Below, piece by piece: positions 28,806 to 37,590 of a stretch of DNA of 64,000 bases. The notes under the pieces are model-generated. The model made no database searches. It had not been told where the DNA came from and worked only from the letters and a program-made list of their open reading frames with translations. Position numbers and translations under genes: made by a program. Origin of the DNA: Cytophagaceae bacterium (GTDB lineage: Bacteria; Bacteroidota; Bacteroidia; Cytophagales; UBA9547); the NCBI GenBank assembly GCA_027488865.1, contig JAIYAU010000044.1, positions 62,001-126,000 of the forward strand. The letters run 5' to 3'. Numbering within the stretch: position 1 is the first letter of the stretch; each line of letters starts with the position of its first letter.

Positions 28806-29300
28806 CTATACTTCTTTACTATCCAAATTTACCAGTTGGTCTTGATTATCCTCAACAGCTGTAGGAACTGATTTTTCTAAATAAAATGGGAATATCTCTA
28901 TAATAGGTGTACTCACAATTTCTAGTATTTCATGGTCGCTAATGGAGCCACTAAACAGATCGGTAACTGAATCATAAGCTTCTCGTAGGTTTTCAGCAGA
29001 GGTAAGAATAATCTGGTTGCTTTTCATTTCTTTACCCGATTTTTCGTCATACGTAATCAACGACACCTTAACTTTATACCACTTTTCAGCTTCTTCATTA
29101 TGCACCAGCTCAGTAATTCTGGCTTTTTTTACTGTTTTTAAACTGAAATCTCCAATTAACTCGGCTAGTTCTTTGTATATTCTCGTTTCTGCTTCTGTAA
29201 AGCTAACCGCATCGACCAAATAAACTTCGTTCATTTTAGCTGATTTACCATTTTCCAACACTTTTTGATATGCTACTTTACATTCGTACCACGCCGACAT
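28806..29300 (-). CDS. DUF4494 family protein
   Basis: The 164-residue protein matches the DUF4494 family by its start WYECKVAYQKVLENGK, a VYLVDAVSFTEAE segment and KWYKVKVSLITYDEKSGKEMKSNQ. The family is mostly restricted to Bacteroidota, cytosolic and of unknown function. It carries an acidic, Val/Gln-rich tail of about 20 residues. The gene sits alone between the receiver protein and the dehydrogenase. Confidence 0.75.
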   Translation of the reverse strand: MSAWYECKVAYQKVLENGKSAKMNEVYLVDAVSFTEAETRIYKELAELIGDFSLKTVKKARITELVHNEEAEKWYKVKVSLITYDEKSGKEMKSNQIILTSAENLREAYDSVTDLFSGSISDHEILEIVSTPIIEIFPFYLEKSVPTAVEDNQDQLVNLDSKEV

Positions 29301-29533
29301 ATTGCTTTACTTTAATTATGAATAAACTTGATTATAAAAAATTTCTCAAGGCGATTAAACCATAGCTATTCTTCTAACCACCAGCTAGCAAAATTAGGTG
29401 TTACTTTATCATAAAAAAACGGATTTCATAACATTTTACAAAAAACTAATATTCTTGGCAATATTTTTTGTTTTGTGGCATTTATTGAATAACATAGCAG
29501 AAGATTAAACCATAAAATAAAACTAAAAAACTA

Positions 29534-30631
29534 ATGAAAGCAATTTCAACTGTTCCTGGAAGCCAGGTACTAAACATTGTAGAAAGAGAAGAACCACAGA
29601 TAACTGCCCCTGACCATGTGAAGATAAAAATCACACAAATAGGAATATGTGGAACGGATCGTGAAATCGCACACGGTGGTCGCGCTCAAGCTGAAGATGG
29701 ACTTACCGATCTTGTACTAGGGCATGAAATGCTAGGGCTAGTAACTGAAGTAGGCAGTGCGGTAACCGCCGTAAAGCCTGGTGACCATGCAGTATTTATT
29801 GTAAGAAGAGACTGCGGATTGGGTTATCCTTGTTGCGAAAACAGAAGCGACATGTGTGCCTCTGGTCACTATAAAGAGCGTGGAATACATAAACTAGATG
29901 GCTACATGGCCGAATATGTAGTGGATAATGAAAGATATTGCCTTAGAGTACCTGAAAGCATTTTAGACATTGCGGTGTTAACAGAACCTATGTCAGTTTC
30001 GGTAAAAGCTGTAGATGAGGCGGTAAAAATACAAGCTGCGCGAATCCCTGGTGCTAACTATGAAACCTATTTACAAGGTAAAAAAGCACTTGTAGTAGGC
30101 CTTGGGCCTATAGGATTATTAGGAGCGTTTGCATTAAGGTTAAGAGGTGCTGAAATAATAGGGATGGATATTGTAGACGCATTTAGTCCTAGACCGATGC
30201 TACTTAAAGAAATTGGTGGCAGTTATATTAATGGCAAAGAAATAGCCACTAATATGATTGATGATATCTATGGTCACATCGATATGATTTTTGAGGCTTC
30301 TGGGGTAGCCAAGTTAGGATTTGATTTGATAGATGCTTTAGGAGTGAATGGCGTATATGTACTTACAGGTATACCTGGTGTGGGCCGTCCGGTAGATATA
30401 TCTGGTGGGGAGTTAATGCAACAAATGGTATTAATGAACCAAGTAATGGTAGGGAGTGTAAATGCAAGTAAAAAACACAACGAAATGGCGATTCAAGCAT
30501 TAGTGGATAGCAGAACCAAATGGGGCAACGCAATCGACAAAATAATAACTGAAATAATGCCATTTACGGATATAAATGCGGCTATTGCCAATACTTCATC
30601 TGATGAGATTAAAACGGTAATTACGTTTTAG
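29534..30631 (+). CDS. Zinc-dependent glucose 1-dehydrogenase-like MDR enzyme
   Basis: The 365-residue protein is a medium-chain dehydrogenase. Zinc and substrate features are GICGTDREIAHG and GHEMLG near residues 37-70, a lobe with CGLGYPCCENRSDMC carrying several cysteines, and the NAD(P)-binding Rossmann segment GLGPIGLLGAFALRLRG (about 190-206). The organisation and the C-terminal region are those of the archaeal glucose dehydrogenase family, in which NAD(P) reduces sugar to a lactone. The actual substrate in this species is unknown. A strong hairpin follows at 30661. Confidence 0.8.
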   Translation: MKAISTVPGSQVLNIVEREEPQITAPDHVKIKITQIGICGTDREIAHGGRAQAEDGLTDLVLGHEMLGLVTEVGSAVTAVKPGDHAVFIVRRDCGLGYPCCENRSDMCASGHYKERGIHKLDGYMAEYVVDNERYCLRVPESILDIAVLTEPMSVSVKAVDEAVKIQAARIPGANYETYLQGKKALVVGLGPIGLLGAFALRLRGAEIIGMDIVDAFSPRPMLLKEIGGSYINGKEIATNMIDDIYGHIDMIFEASGVAKLGFDLIDALGVNGVYVLTGIPGVGRPVDISGGELMQQMVLMNQVMVGSVNASKKHNEMAIQALVDSRTKWGNAIDKIITEIMPFTDINAAIANTSSDEIKTVITF

Positions 30632-30660
30632 GCATATTGCCAATAGGATGAGTTCTTTAT

Positions 30661-30725
30661 AAACCCTTTAAAGGTTAGATACAATTTAATGTAAAGAAAA
30701 TTGTATTGAATCCTTTAAAGGGTTT
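30661..30725 (+). terminator. Long hairpin after the dehydrogenase gene
   Basis: A perfect 14-base outer stem (AAACCCTTTAAAGG at 30661-30674 with CCTTTAAAGGGTTT at 30712-30725) encloses an eight-base inner stem (ATACAATT with AATTGTAT). It lies about 30 bases after the stop and is likely a transcription end or a processed 3' stem-loop. Confidence 0.6.
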
Positions 30726-30735
30726 GTAGTTTTAT

Positions 30736-30865
30736 CCCATTTTATGCATTAGCGAATTATATTTTGTATGTCTTGAAAATTACAATTTTAACAATCGTAA
30801 TTCCTGCACAAGTTTTCATACTTTTCGTCTTGAAACAAATAGTAACCAAAAATTCAAGGCTGCGA
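30736..30865. repeat. Dispersed intergenic repeat, copy 1
   Basis: About 130 bases that match a second copy at 37404-37531 at most positions, for example CCCATTTTATGCAT, CGAATTATA, TTAACAATCGT, ATTCCTGCA and AAAATTCAAGGCTG. Copy 1 is embedded in the 579-base gap 30632-31210; the rest of that gap shows no gene. The two copies occupy intergenic spots only. Confidence 0.7.
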
Positions 30866-31210
30866 ATAAAATGCTAAATTTCATTGCGTTACGCTAGAAA
30901 TGTTTAAAACATCATGCTTCATTCCTCGGACTCAAACAACAAATATTCCTTAACCGCTCCAATTTTCTTCAGGGCCAATCCTTCCTTAAAACAAGCCTAT
31001 TTAATCTAAATAGTGCACTTATAAGTTATTTTACACAACAAATTGATATAAAAGTGTTAAATACCTTAGTGCATATAATGGGTCTGTCATAAAATCAAAC
31101 TTTGGTAAGCAAACAAGCTTTAATTTGGTGAAAAAAGCTATTTAAACCTGATAGGTCTGATATAAATGGATTTAGCCTTTGGCCGTAATTTCCTTCGTAT
31201 TCAACAAAAG

Positions 31211-32770
31211 TTACCTTATAAACTCCTCTTTTTTAGGTGTTTCTTTTATTCTCCATCTAAAGCCCTTTAGCTCTTTGTCAGGTTCAGCTATTTCGTGAGG
31301 TGGTATAAAATTAGCGTCAGGCTTGGTAAGAAAGCTAAAAGTATTGAGGGTATTATCTTTAAACCTAATAACCATATTGCTACAAATAATTTTATTGAGG
31401 CCTATCAGCAAAGAATCTTTTTCTAAAGCAAAATAGATACTTTCTCCATTACCGTTTACATCTACCCTTTGGATTTTGTTTTGTTTAAATTGTGCCAACA
31501 TGGCGCGACCTTTTACTTGATTGTGGTTCTGGATACTATCTTCTGATATAATAAAAGCGTTTACTTTCATAAACATTTTATCCACTTGATTATTTTTCAT
31601 TTTTATTCTTATGGAATCGGCGGATAGCTGACTATTGTTGCTCCATAACACAGGTTTTTGATAAAAATAAATGGTGCTGTCGATCATATTATAAACCAAT
31701 GAGTCACATTTTCCTTGAAGGTCAGATTTAAAAATACGTACATGCCTGTAAGCCAATAATTGTTTTTTATTTTTTATAGAATCGTTAATAGAAATTAAGG
31801 TATCTGCTTTTAATAATAAAGTGTCTTTGCCTGTTTTCATACGCATAAGTGCATGACCATGTACCCTCGTAAATCCATTATAACCATCATAATAGCCGTG
31901 GTCGCCATACACTAATATGCTGTCCTTTTTAGAGGTGATTATTACATTGCCTTCTGCATGACCTATTTTTGCTTTTTCATTATAATTGAGTTTGTTCCCT
32001 TCTAATACATAATCTCCTTGTTCTATTCTGGCCCTACCTTTAAAAATTGCGCTACCTTTTATAGTATTATACTCTCCATCTTCAGCATAAAGATTGCCAT
32101 CTTTGGTTTTAATATGGGTAGGCCCTTTAAAATAAGCTGTTTTGTTTATGGTGTTATAAATGAGGGTATCGGAATAGGTTTGATATTTAGGATTAATCAA
32201 AACTACATTTTTTTTAAAGGAGATTTGTTTGTTCACTGTGTTATAGCTCCCAATTTCGCTAGTAAGGGTGTTTTCTTTGTCTTTAACTACCCCTCCATTG
32301 ATGTAATGAGCGGATTTGTTACTAAAATCATAATCAAGAAATTTTGTTTTGAGGGTCATGCCTTGGTTGTCTTTAAGAAACACATCTCCAAGTATGGTAG
32401 CCTTACGTGTGGCTCCTGAATATAAAAGTTTGTCTCCTGTTACTTCTACACTATCTCCTTTGTTAATAAGGATTTTACCAAAAGCTTCGATGTTATTTTC
32501 TGCCACATACATATAAGCTGAATCACAATACAAGGTGGTATTGCCTTGTTTAAAAATCACATTATTTTTAAGTCGACGTACTTCTTTACCATTAATCACC
32601 AAGCCTTCTAATTCGCCAGCTTGTGTGAGTTGCACTTGTTCAGACGATTGTGCAAAGGCATGATTAAAGGCACCTAACAAAAAAAACGCTGTTAAAAGAA
32701 TTAAATTTAATAAAAAGTAACGACTTGAAATTTCTCTTTGCATGAATTCAAAACCCATAATGAAAGACAA
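31211..32770 (-). CDS. OstA/LptA-like periplasmic protein (lipopolysaccharide transport type)
   Basis: The 519-residue protein has a signal peptide (about residues 18-40) and then repeated LptA/OstA beta-jellyroll units: NNVIFKQGNTTLYCDSAYMY, NIEAFGKILINKGDSVEVTGDKL, ATILGDVFLKDNQGMTL and further strands. The family carries lipopolysaccharide from the inner to the outer membrane as a periplasmic bridge. Bacteroidota encode long OstA-like proteins of this type. The second ATG (32743) could be the true start; the first ten residues lie only 18 bases from the divergent tilS start. The C-terminus is rich in charged residues. Confidence 0.85.
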   Translation of the reverse strand: MSFIMGFEFMQREISSRYFLLNLILLTAFFLLGAFNHAFAQSSEQVQLTQAGELEGLVINGKEVRRLKNNVIFKQGNTTLYCDSAYMYVAENNIEAFGKILINKGDSVEVTGDKLLYSGATRKATILGDVFLKDNQGMTLKTKFLDYDFSNKSAHYINGGVVKDKENTLTSEIGSYNTVNKQISFKKNVVLINPKYQTYSDTLIYNTINKTAYFKGPTHIKTKDGNLYAEDGEYNTIKGSAIFKGRARIEQGDYVLEGNKLNYNEKAKIGHAEGNVIITSKKDSILVYGDHGYYDGYNGFTRVHGHALMRMKTGKDTLLLKADTLISINDSIKNKKQLLAYRHVRIFKSDLQGKCDSLVYNMIDSTIYFYQKPVLWSNNSQLSADSIRIKMKNNQVDKMFMKVNAFIISEDSIQNHNQVKGRAMLAQFKQNKIQRVDVNGNGESIYFALEKDSLLIGLNKIICSNMVIRFKDNTLNTFSFLTKPDANFIPPHEIAEPDKELKGFRWRIKETPKKEEFIR

Positions 32771-32788
32771 AATTACTAAATTCGCTTT

Positions 32789-34123
32789 ATGGTCAAGCGT
32801 TTTTTAGATTTTATTCGATTGCACAAATTATACCACAAAGATGATAAAATTCTGTTGGCAGTAAGTGGTGGGGTAGATTCTGTGGTTATGTGCCATCTTT
32901 TCAACGCAGCAAAGCTATCATTTGCCATAGCACATGTAAATTTTGGATTAAGAGGGCAAGACTCAGATGATGATGCCAATTTTGTAGAAACACTTGCACA
33001 TCAATACCAAATTGCGTTTTATAGTACCACCATGGCCACTGCAGAAGTAGCACAAGAAAATGGTTGGTCTATACAAATGGCTGCACGGGAGCTCAGATAT
33101 GCTTGGTTTTACCAATTATTACAAGAACATAATTATACCTATATAGCAACTGCACATCACCATAACGACAGCATTGAAACAGTAATTTTAAACCTTACCA
33201 AAGGAACGGGAATAGCTGGTTTGCATGGAATATTACCTCGAAACGAAAAAATTACCAGACCCTTGCTATTTGCCACCAAAGACGAAATAATGGCTTATGC
33301 TCTCCAATGCAATCTGCCATGGCGAGAGGATATTTCCAATGTTTCTAATAAATACCAACGAAATTTGATACGAAACGAGGTGATACCCTTGTTAAAAAAA
33401 ATAAATCCCTCGTTGGAAGCTACGTTTAAAACAACTTTAGAAAAACTGAATTACATCGAGCAACTTTACCACCAAGAAGTTGAAAAGTTTACCAAACGGT
33501 TGTTTGTTGTCTCCAAGGATGAGATCCACATATACTTTACAGAATTAAAAAGTACCCCCAATCATCAAATATTGTTGGCTGGTGCCTTGGCCCCTTTTGG
33601 TTATTCTTTCACTTCTGTTAAAAATATATTTGAACCAGAATTACAACAAGGCAAAACTTATTTATCAAAAACACATCAAATCGTAAGCGATCACGAAAAG
33701 CTGATTTTATTTACCCGTAAGAACCCACAGCACATTTATGAGGAAATTTATGATTGGACCGAATTGATTCAAACTCCCTTGGAAACAATTGAATTTCGTA
33801 TATTAGAACATCTAGATTTAAATGTGATTAAATTGGAAAGATCCATCGCTTGTCTTGATTATAAAAAACTTACATTTCCTTTGGTCTTAAGAAATTGGCA
33901 ACATGGAGATAGAATTGATCCATTTGGCTTAAATGGTTTGCAAAAAAATGTAAGTGATTTATTAAATGATTACAAAGTGCCAAGTCATAAAAAGCAAGAA
34001 GTATTGGTGTTGGAGTCTAATGGAAATATTGCATGGGTTGTTGGGTATAGAATAGCGGAAAAGTTTAAGGTGGACACAACTACCCAAAGGTATTTCTTTG
34101 GTAAGGCACATGAGAATGATTAG
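32789..34123 (+). CDS. tilS: tRNA(Ile)-lysidine synthetase TilS
   Basis: The 444-residue protein has the PP-loop SGGVDS (about residues 26-31), the MAARELRYAWF and ATAHHHND segments of the N-terminal ATP-binding domain, and the TilS C-terminal domain with WQHGDRIDPFGLNG and VVGYRIAEKFK. It modifies the wobble cytidine of tRNA-Ile(CAU) so that it reads AUA. It is divergent from the OstA-like gene with a short shared promoter region. Complete, normal length. Confidence 0.96.
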   Translation: MVKRFLDFIRLHKLYHKDDKILLAVSGGVDSVVMCHLFNAAKLSFAIAHVNFGLRGQDSDDDANFVETLAHQYQIAFYSTTMATAEVAQENGWSIQMAARELRYAWFYQLLQEHNYTYIATAHHHNDSIETVILNLTKGTGIAGLHGILPRNEKITRPLLFATKDEIMAYALQCNLPWREDISNVSNKYQRNLIRNEVIPLLKKINPSLEATFKTTLEKLNYIEQLYHQEVEKFTKRLFVVSKDEIHIYFTELKSTPNHQILLAGALAPFGYSFTSVKNIFEPELQQGKTYLSKTHQIVSDHEKLILFTRKNPQHIYEEIYDWTELIQTPLETIEFRILEHLDLNVIKLERSIACLDYKKLTFPLVLRNWQHGDRIDPFGLNGLQKNVSDLLNDYKVPSHKKQEVLVLESNGNIAWVVGYRIAEKFKVDTTTQRYFFGKAHEND

Positions 34124-34186
34124 AAATAATTTCGAAAAGGAACTTTATATGGTGAATTAATTTTAGGTAGATTTAGGTTAATAATA

Positions 34187-34816
34187 ATGTATATGTCAAC
34201 AAATTATGTAATTCTATTTACATGGGCGGCTGTAGTGAGTTTTGTAGGTTCGTTGCAGCCAGGTATCATTAATATTAACACATTTCGGATTGCATGTCAG
34301 TTTGGAAGGGGTAAAGCGATTCTTTTTTGTCTAGGGGCCACTTTGGCAGAAATATTATACGCCTTTGTTGCAGTAAGTTTTTTTAAATTCATTGTTGTTT
34401 CCAGCCAGCTTAACATGATAATTAATGTGTTAGCGATTGCAGTGTTTTTGGTATTAGGATTTAATTTGATTTTGAAAAATAAGCCCTTGGAGCCATCTAC
34501 TGTGGTTTTTAATGGTAAAATGGCTTTTTTGCAATCTTTGTCCTTATCATTGTTAAATCCTGGTTTGATTTGTTTTTGGTTAGCAGCCACCGGCATAGCC
34601 AAAGGTCTTGGTTATCAATTGGATAATATTTTCAACATACTTTCGTTTGTATTAGGTGCAGGAATTGGCGCACTCCTTTTATTGTTAATGGTTGTGGCTG
34701 TTTCGCTTAGACTAAAACATAGGATTGGCGTGTTAAACTTAGCAGTTGTTAATAAAATAACCGCTTGCATTTTTTTTGGATTGGCAACAATTGCGCTCAT
34801 AAAATTAATAATATGA
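34187..34816 (+). CDS. LysE-family amino acid exporter
   Basis: The 209-residue protein has six predicted hydrophobic segments and the LysE/RhtB pattern: an initial GSLQPGIININTFRIACQFGRG helix pair, a SLLNPGLICFWLAATG segment and C-terminal helices. LysE proteins export amino acids or similar metabolites. Its stop overlaps the start of the Crp-type regulator by four bases (ATGA), so the two are translationally coupled, which suggests the regulator may control this exporter or they share a stress response. The substrate is unknown. Confidence 0.85.
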   Translation: MYMSTNYVILFTWAAVVSFVGSLQPGIININTFRIACQFGRGKAILFCLGATLAEILYAFVAVSFFKFIVVSSQLNMIINVLAIAVFLVLGFNLILKNKPLEPSTVVFNGKMAFLQSLSLSLLNPGLICFWLAATGIAKGLGYQLDNIFNILSFVLGAGIGALLLLLMVVAVSLRLKHRIGVLNLAVVNKITACIFFGLATIALIKLII

Positions 34817-35499
34817 ATGAAGAAATAAAGTACTGGATATTAAGAGATCATAAACTATTTAACACGTTAAATAGGAGCCAAATAAAGGAACTTTGCATAA
34901 TAAAGAAGTTTAGAAAAGGGCATAAAGGGGAGATTATTTATTTTGCCAATGACGAGGTTAAAAAAATATATATTCTTACGAAAGGAATGATTAAAATTAC
35001 TCACACAGACGCCAACGGAAACGAGATTATTAAAGATATTATTCATAAAGGTGATATTTTTGGAGAAATTGCACTTGATAGTACAGAAGACCAAGAGACT
35101 GAATACGCCCAAGCTTTGTCTTCAGAAATTATTATTTGTAGCTTTAGACTAGAGGAGTTTGAAAATTTAATGCAAAAAAATCCATCCTTGGCTCTTTCTT
35201 ATACCAAATTGGTAGGACTTAAATTAAAACGATTAGAAAATAAGTATTCTAATTTAGTATTTAAAGATGTAAAAACACGATTGATTACCTTTTTAAAAGA
35301 TTGGGCATTGAGAGAGGGCGTAGCACTTGAAAATGGAGGCTATAAAATTAACAATTATCTAACCCAAGATGAGATGTCAAAAATAGTGTGCGCAACAAGA
35401 CAAACAGTGACAGAACTTTTAAACCAATTGCAAGAAGCTGGAAAAATAGCCTATAATCGTAAAGAAATACTTATTACTAATATTAATAACCTTAAGTAA
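34813..35499 (+). CDS. Crp/Fnr-family transcriptional regulator
   Basis: The true start is the ATG at 34813, overlapping the LysE stop by four bases, giving 228 residues. The N-terminal cyclic-nucleotide-binding-like barrel (about 15-125) shows GEIIYFANDEVKKIYILTKGMIKI and GDIFGEIAL; the C-terminal winged helix (about 150-225) has YLTQDEMSKIVCATRQTVTELLNQLQ. The cysteine in the recognition region (VCATR) is not a redox set by itself, and there are no N-terminal Fnr-type cysteines, so it is more likely Crp-like or ligand-sensing. The next gene is a secreted thioredoxin. Confidence 0.9.
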   Translation: MNEEIKYWILRDHKLFNTLNRSQIKELCIIKKFRKGHKGEIIYFANDEVKKIYILTKGMIKITHTDANGNEIIKDIIHKGDIFGEIALDSTEDQETEYAQALSSEIIICSFRLEEFENLMQKNPSLALSYTKLVGLKLKRLENKYSNLVFKDVKTRLITFLKDWALREGVALENGGYKINNYLTQDEMSKIVCATRQTVTELLNQLQEAGKIAYNRKEILITNINNLK

Positions 35500-35504
35500 A
35501 ACAA

Positions 35505-35978
35505 ATGAAAAATTTTACATTCTTAATATTGGTTGTTTTTTATACGGGTTGTTTAGCACAAGCTAAAATTATAAAAATAGCAGACTTACAAGCCATTACC
35601 AAAAATAAGTCAGATACATTATATGTAATTAATTTTTGGGCCACTTGGTGCAAGCCCTGTGTACAGGAGTTGCCAGCTTTTGAAAAATTAAATGTGCAAT
35701 ATCAAAATCAGAAGGTAAAAGTGCTTCTAATAAGCTTAGATTTTAAAAAGGAGCTTCCCAAATTAAATAAATTTATAAATGATAAGCATTTGATTTCTAG
35801 TGTTATGTTGCTAGATGAACCCAATTATAACAATTGGATTCCTATGATAGATAAAGATTGGTCGGGCAGTATACCTGCTACCTTATTGATACTAGGTGGT
35901 AAACAAATACATCAGTTTTATGAGCAGGCCTTCGAATACGAGGAACTTAACACTTTAATCTTAAAAATTATAAATTAA
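35505..35978 (+). CDS. TlpA-like secreted thioredoxin (lipoprotein-like)
   Basis: The 157-residue protein has a signal sequence with a lipobox-like YTGC at residues 13-16 and a thioredoxin fold with the WATWCKPC active site (Cys49 and Cys52) followed by VQELPAFEKL. TlpA-type proteins reduce disulfides or help cytochrome c maturation in the periplasm. It starts five bases after the Crp-type gene, which suggests an operon of lysE, crp and tlpA. The cysteine at residue 16 may be lipidated. Confidence 0.85.
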   Translation: MKNFTFLILVVFYTGCLAQAKIIKIADLQAITKNKSDTLYVINFWATWCKPCVQELPAFEKLNVQYQNQKVKVLLISLDFKKELPKLNKFINDKHLISSVMLLDEPNYNNWIPMIDKDWSGSIPATLLILGGKQIHQFYEQAFEYEELNTLILKIIN

Positions 35979-36165
35979 CCAATTTATCACTTTATCCCCA
36001 ATATTTATTCCAAATTGCGTTTTGATTGGTTTCGTAAACAAAAAACTTCCATGGTTTGCAAAAAACTATAGTAGATTTGATAAAATGATTATCAAACTTA
36101 TAAGGTTTCCGAAAAGTAATTTGGGTAGATTGATACTATTTAATTGAATTAGCATTTATTTTATT

Positions 36166-37326
36166 ATGGCCAAAATATTGATTATCGATGACGAAAAAAG
36201 TATAAGAGCTACTTTAAAAGAAATTTTAGAGTATGAAAAACATAGTGTGGATGAAGCAAAAGACGGTGAAGAAGGGTTTAAAATGTTTTGTGACGGTGAT
36301 TATGACATAGTTCTATGCGACATTAAGATGCCAAAAATGGACGGATTAGAGGTATTGTCTAAGGCAGCAGAAATAGAAAAAGAAACTCAATTTATAATGA
36401 TATCAGCCCATGGCAACATAGAAACTGCTGTGGAAGCCACAAAAAAGGGAGCATATGATTTTATTCAAAAACCTTTAGATTTAAATCGGTTACTTGTGAC
36501 GCTTAGAAATGCTTTGGATAAGTCACATTTGGTAACGGAAACCAAAACATTGAAACAAAAGGTAAATGGCAGTTTTGATATAATTGGCGAGTCTAACGCT
36601 ATTAATCACGTAAAAGAGACCATCGAAAAAGTGGCACCCACAGAAGCACGGGTGATGATAACAGGGCCCAATGGATCGGGCAAGGAATTGGTTGCTAAAT
36701 GGATTCATGCCAAAAGCTTAAGAAATAAAGGACCTTTGGTAGAAGTTAACTGTGCAGCCATACCCTCTGAACTTATCGAAAGTGAGTTGTTTGGTCATGA
36801 AAAAGGTTCTTTTACCTCGGCCATAAAACAAAGAATTGGAAAGTTTGAGCTTGCCCATGGCGGCACATTGTTTTTGGACGAAATAGGAGACATGAGTTTA
36901 TCGGCACAAGCAAAAGTCCTTCGTGCACTTCAAGATAAAAAAATTACAAGGGTAGGTGGCGAAAAGGAAATCTCTATTGACGTAAGGGTGTTGGCTGCTA
37001 CCAATAAAGATCTTAAAAAAGAGATAGCAGAAGGAAGATTTAGAGAAGATTTGTTTCATCGCTTAAGTGTGATATTGATACAGGTACCGTCGCTTAATGA
37101 ACGCAAAGATGATATCCCACTTTTGGTAGATAAATTCTTACAAGATATTGCTAATGACTATCGTAGTAAGCCCAAAACTATCGATGTTAAAGCTGTGGAA
37201 AGACTAAAAACATATGATTGGAGTGGTAATATACGTGAATTACGCAACGTAATTGAGCGATTGATTATCTTAAGTGGAGACAAAATAACCATTGATGACG
37301 TAGAACGTTATGTCTTTACATCTTGA
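36166..37326 (+). CDS. Sigma-54-type response regulator without HTH
   Basis: The 386-residue protein has a receiver domain (about 3-115, with IIDDEKS, CDIKMPK and ISAHGN), an AAA+ domain (about 145-370) with Walker A GPNGSGKE, ESELFGHEKGSFTSA and Walker B GGTLFLDEIGD, and then stops directly after the DWSGNIRELRN and ITIDDVERYVF segment. Typical NtrC-type activators carry about 60 more residues with a Fis-like HTH. The FTSA version of the GAFTGA loop suggests it may not work as a normal sigma-54 activator, although FTSA forms are frequent in Bacteroidota. No sensor kinase is adjacent. Confidence 0.85.
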   Translation: MAKILIIDDEKSIRATLKEILEYEKHSVDEAKDGEEGFKMFCDGDYDIVLCDIKMPKMDGLEVLSKAAEIEKETQFIMISAHGNIETAVEATKKGAYDFIQKPLDLNRLLVTLRNALDKSHLVTETKTLKQKVNGSFDIIGESNAINHVKETIEKVAPTEARVMITGPNGSGKELVAKWIHAKSLRNKGPLVEVNCAAIPSELIESELFGHEKGSFTSAIKQRIGKFELAHGGTLFLDEIGDMSLSAQAKVLRALQDKKITRVGGEKEISIDVRVLAATNKDLKKEIAEGRFREDLFHRLSVILIQVPSLNERKDDIPLLVDKFLQDIANDYRSKPKTIDVKAVERLKTYDWSGNIRELRNVIERLIILSGDKITIDDVERYVFTS

Positions 37327-37403
37327 TGAATTAATTGGGCTTAATGCTATTTAGATTCACGTAGGATAAGGCTTTTTGATTGTTAATTCGTTAAAACTAT
37401 TAA

Positions 37404-37531
37404 CCCATTTTATGCATGAACGAATTATACATTTTGTATTTCTTGAAAATTTACAATATTAACAATCGTGATTCCTGCAAAATTTTTCTTACTTTCTTAA
37501 AACAAGAAGTAAGAAAAATTCAAGGCTGTGA
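37404..37531. repeat. Dispersed intergenic repeat, copy 2
   Basis: Second copy of the roughly 130-base repeat at 30736-30865. In this copy TTTTTCTTACTT and AAGTAAGAAAAA form a hairpin-capable pair near the right end, which copy 1 keeps only in degraded form. Confidence 0.7.
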
Positions 37532-37590
37532 GCCTTACCTCTCAAAAGAATCAGACTATTATCTAATTGCCTCTTAAAATTCCAATCTAT

